DNA of 15,917 nucleotides, from contig JAHHUC010000050.1 of NCBI GenBank assembly GCA_020024215.1, positions 1-15,917 of the forward strand, read 5' to 3'. Under the pieces are notes generated by a model that saw only the letters and a list, made by a program, of their open reading frames with translations, was not told the DNA's origin and made no database searches. Numbering within the stretch: position 1 is the stretch's first letter; each line of letters starts with the position of its first letter. This DNA is from Oscillospiraceae bacterium (GTDB lineage Bacteria; Bacillota; Clostridia; Oscillospirales; Ruminococcaceae). Below are positions 14,206-15,917 of this stretch, piece after piece. Both the position numbers and the translations under genes were made by a program.

Positions 14206-14855
14206 TGTCTGTTGTTAAGGTAATGCTGTCCTTTATTCTGTGCTATCTTTTAGGGAGCATAAGCTTTGCGGTGCTTTTTTCAAAAATAGCCGGAAAAGAT
14301 GTGAGAGCCTTAGGCAGCGGCAATGCAGGCTCCACCAATATGCTGAGAAATTTTGGCGTCAAATGGGCGCTGTTTACATTTGCAGGCGACTTTTTAAAGG
14401 GCTCTCTGGGCGTGTTTTTGACAGGTCTTATAAATTCCGACAGCCCTAATGAGGCTCTCATCAAAGAAATTGCCGTAATCTTTTTGCTTTTGGGGCATAT
14501 GAAGCCCATATTTTTCTCCTTTAAGGGAGGAAAGGGGGTTGCCACAGGCTTGGGAGCCTTGGCTGTGGTTGCTCCGAAAACCTTTTCCGTCATATTTGTT
14601 CTGGGAATTTTGATAGCAGGAATATCCGGTTTTGTTTCGCTTGCTGCCATATCCATGTCTGTTCTTTACCCAATCATAACACTTTTTTCTGCCGTATATT
14701 CAAAAAGCCCGGTCGGCACAGCAGAAATTGTGTATATTGCCGTAGCTTTTTTGATAGGAGCTATGATACTATATTCCCACAGAGCTAATTTTAAGCGTCT
14801 TGTAAGACATGAGGAAAACAGCATTTACAAAAAGAGGGGGAAAAATCGTGGCTGA
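14205..14855 (+). CDS. plsY: Glycerol-3-phosphate acyltransferase PlsY
   Basis: This 216-residue membrane protein has about five hydrophobic segments. Family motifs are SGNAGSTNMLR (38-48), the glycine-rich FKGGKGVATGLG (106-117, phosphate binding) and SHRANFKRL (191-199). It transfers the acyl group from acyl-phosphate to glycerol-3-phosphate, making lysophosphatidate. The C-terminus is basic (KKRGKNRG). It overlaps der by one base and gpsA by eight. Coupling with gpsA is sensible because GpsA supplies its glycerol-3-phosphate substrate. Confidence 0.97.
   Translation: MSVVKVMLSFILCYLLGSISFAVLFSKIAGKDVRALGSGNAGSTNMLRNFGVKWALFTFAGDFLKGSLGVFLTGLINSDSPNEALIKEIAVIFLLLGHMKPIFFSFKGGKGVATGLGALAVVAPKTFSVIFVLGILIAGISGFVSLAAISMSVLYPIITLFSAVYSKSPVGTAEIVYIAVAFLIGAMILYSHRANFKRLVRHEENSIYKKRGKNRG
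14833..14840 (+). promoter_or_regulatory. Ribosome binding site that sets the gpsA start
   Basis: AGAGGGGG lies 7 bases before GTG 14848 and inside the plsY coding sequence. It rules out the upstream ATG at 14809, which has no such site. Confidence 0.75.
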
Positions 14856-15846
14856 TATATTTATAATGGGAGCAGGCGGCTTTGGAAGTGCTCTGGCTGT
14901 CATGCTGTCCCATTCCTCCCACAGGGTTTCTCTTTGGGGACACAACAGCGAGCATCAGAAGGAGCTTAGGGAAAAGAGAACTAACGAAAGGCTTTTAAAG
15001 GGTGTAGTTCTCCCAAAGGATATAAACATAGTTGAGAGCATAGACGGCATAGAAAATGCCGAATTTGTTTTTATAGCTACTCCCACATTTGCCGTGAGGG
15101 ATACAGCAAGGCTTTTAAGGGGAAAAATATCCCCCTCTGCGGTTGTAGTCTCTGTGTCAAAGGGCATGGAAAAGGGAAGCCTCAAGCTTTTAAGCGAGGT
15201 TTTGCAGGAGGAAATACCTGAAAATCCCCATGTGTTTTTGTCAGGGCCGTCTCATGCAGAGGAAATTGCAAAGGGAGCGGTCACTGTCATGGTGGCAGCC
15301 TCCTTGGACCATGCTTCTGCAAGGCAGGTTCAGGAGCTTACCGAAGGCTCCAATATAAGAATTTACTGGAGCGATGATGTAAAGGGAGTCCAGCTTGGCG
15401 GAGCCTTAAAGAACATAATAGCCTTTGCTGCCGGAGTGTGCGACGGCTTGAAGCTGGGAGATAATCCCAAAGCTGCCCTTATGACAAGAGGTCTGGCGGA
15501 AATTTCCCGTCTGGGTGTTAAAATGGGCGCTAAGGGTGATACATTTATGGGAATTGCCGGTGTAGGGGATCTTATTGTCACCTGCTGCTCCCCCCATTCC
15601 CGAAATCATCGCTGCGGTGTATTTGTAGGTGAGGGCATGAGCTGTAAGGATGCGGTTGAAAAGGTGGGAATGGTGGTTGAGGGCATAACAGCCACAAAAT
15701 GTGCCTGCGCTCTGGCTGACCGATACAATGTGGAAATGCCCATCGCAAAAACCATCCAAAGCGTAATAGACGGCAAAATAAACGCAAAAGAAGCCATAGC
15801 CCTTCTTTTGGAACGCCCCTTAAAAAAAGAATCCCCGCTTTCTTAA
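14848..15846 (+). CDS. gpsA: NAD(P)-dependent glycerol-3-phosphate dehydrogenase
   Basis: The protein has 332 residues and starts with GTG 14848, which puts the nucleotide-binding GAGGFG (8-13) at the usual place, right after the first strand. Other marks are FIATPT (75-80), SVSKGME (102-108), LSGPSHAEE (131-139), the catalytic Lys188 in GGALKNI, LMTRGL (211-216) and GVGDLIVTCCSP (238-249). It reduces dihydroxyacetone phosphate to glycerol-3-phosphate in the cytoplasm. It overlaps the end of plsY by 8 bases and closes the operon. The stop TAA lies inside the left half of a long hairpin. Confidence 0.97.
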   Translation: MADIFIMGAGGFGSALAVMLSHSSHRVSLWGHNSEHQKELREKRTNERLLKGVVLPKDINIVESIDGIENAEFVFIATPTFAVRDTARLLRGKISPSAVVVSVSKGMEKGSLKLLSEVLQEEIPENPHVFLSGPSHAEEIAKGAVTVMVAASLDHASARQVQELTEGSNIRIYWSDDVKGVQLGGALKNIIAFAAGVCDGLKLGDNPKAALMTRGLAEISRLGVKMGAKGDTFMGIAGVGDLIVTCCSPHSRNHRCGVFVGEGMSCKDAVEKVGMVVEGITATKCACALADRYNVEMPIAKTIQSVIDGKINAKEAIALLLERPLKKESPLS

Positions 15847-15858
15847 AAGAAAGCGGGG
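15833..15858. terminator. Long GC-rich hairpin overlapping the gpsA stop, T-tract on the minus side
   Basis: CCCCGCTTTCTT (15833-15844) and AAGAAAGCGGGG (15847-15858) are perfectly complementary, giving about 11 usable pairs with a tiny A/T loop. On the plus strand it is followed by CAAAGAATTTT, a poor T-tract. On the minus strand it is followed by ATTCTTTTTTTAA, a good one. It could end gpsA transcription weakly and a convergent transcript strongly. Confidence 0.65.
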
Positions 15859-15917
15859 CAAAGAATTTTAATTCGCACAGGGAAAAAAGATTTTTGCATG
15901 ACTTTTGTGCCTGCGAA
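15859..15917. other. Right-edge sequence with no assigned gene
   Basis: No plus-strand gene starts here. The minus strand is open from the edge to a TAA at 15845-15843 (24 codons), which could be the end of a convergent gene. TTCGCA (15872-15877) and TGCGAA (15912-15917) form an inverted pair of which the window edge cuts any extension. Confidence 0.3.

Noticed and set aside
14809..14850. gpsA starting at ATG 14809
   Set aside because: It would add 13 residues before the nucleotide-binding strand and overlap plsY by 47 bases; AGAGGGGG is spaced for GTG 14848.

Overview
The window looks like the chromosome of an anaerobic Firmicute of the class Clostridia (Lachnospiraceae, Anaerotignum or a relative; inferred). 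The evidence is the AGG- and ATA-rich codon use, strong AGGAGG-type ribosome binding sites, moderate to low G+C, and the housekeeping order DUF512 protein - der - plsY - gpsA. It holds 15 genes, one of them cut by the left edge. I see no rRNA, tRNA, CRISPR array, insertion sequence or prophage.

Left part (1-3856). The 3' end of an unrecognised gene is closed by a terminator. Then comes a two-gene unit: a 620-residue protein with a very acidic N-terminal half and a C-terminal half that I read as a degenerate catalase (catalase core plus the catalase-related C-terminal helical domain, with the distal His, the distal Asn and the proximal heme Tyr all apparently lost), coupled to a membrane-anchored polysaccharide deacetylase. 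A small coiled-coil protein with its own promoter and terminator follows.

Middle (3857-8106). A catabolic-looking module: a minus-strand operon of an isochorismatase-fold cysteine hydrolase and an APC-family permease, facing a plus-strand two-component pair (REC-AraC response regulator and PocR-LytS-type sensor kinase). The 211-bp divergent region carries a good promoter for the regulators and a pair of imperfect repeats. The simplest reading is that the sensor detects a small molecule and the regulator controls its uptake and hydrolysis; the compound cannot be told from sequence.

Right-middle (8112-10603). A YhcC/YtqA-type radical SAM protein (minus) is divergent from a flavin reductase-like protein overlapping a membrane-anchored metallophosphoesterase (plus). 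The two directions appear to share one palindromic -10 element.

Right part (10604-15917). Core genes: yceD (DUF177) and rpmF behind a near-consensus promoter with an inverted repeat at the predicted start site, a terminator, then DUF512 radical-SAM-like protein, der, plsY and gpsA as tightly packed or overlapping genes (ribosome assembly and phospholipid precursors). A long hairpin overlaps the gpsA stop codon; its T-tract lies on the minus-strand side, suggesting a convergent transcript enters from beyond the right edge.
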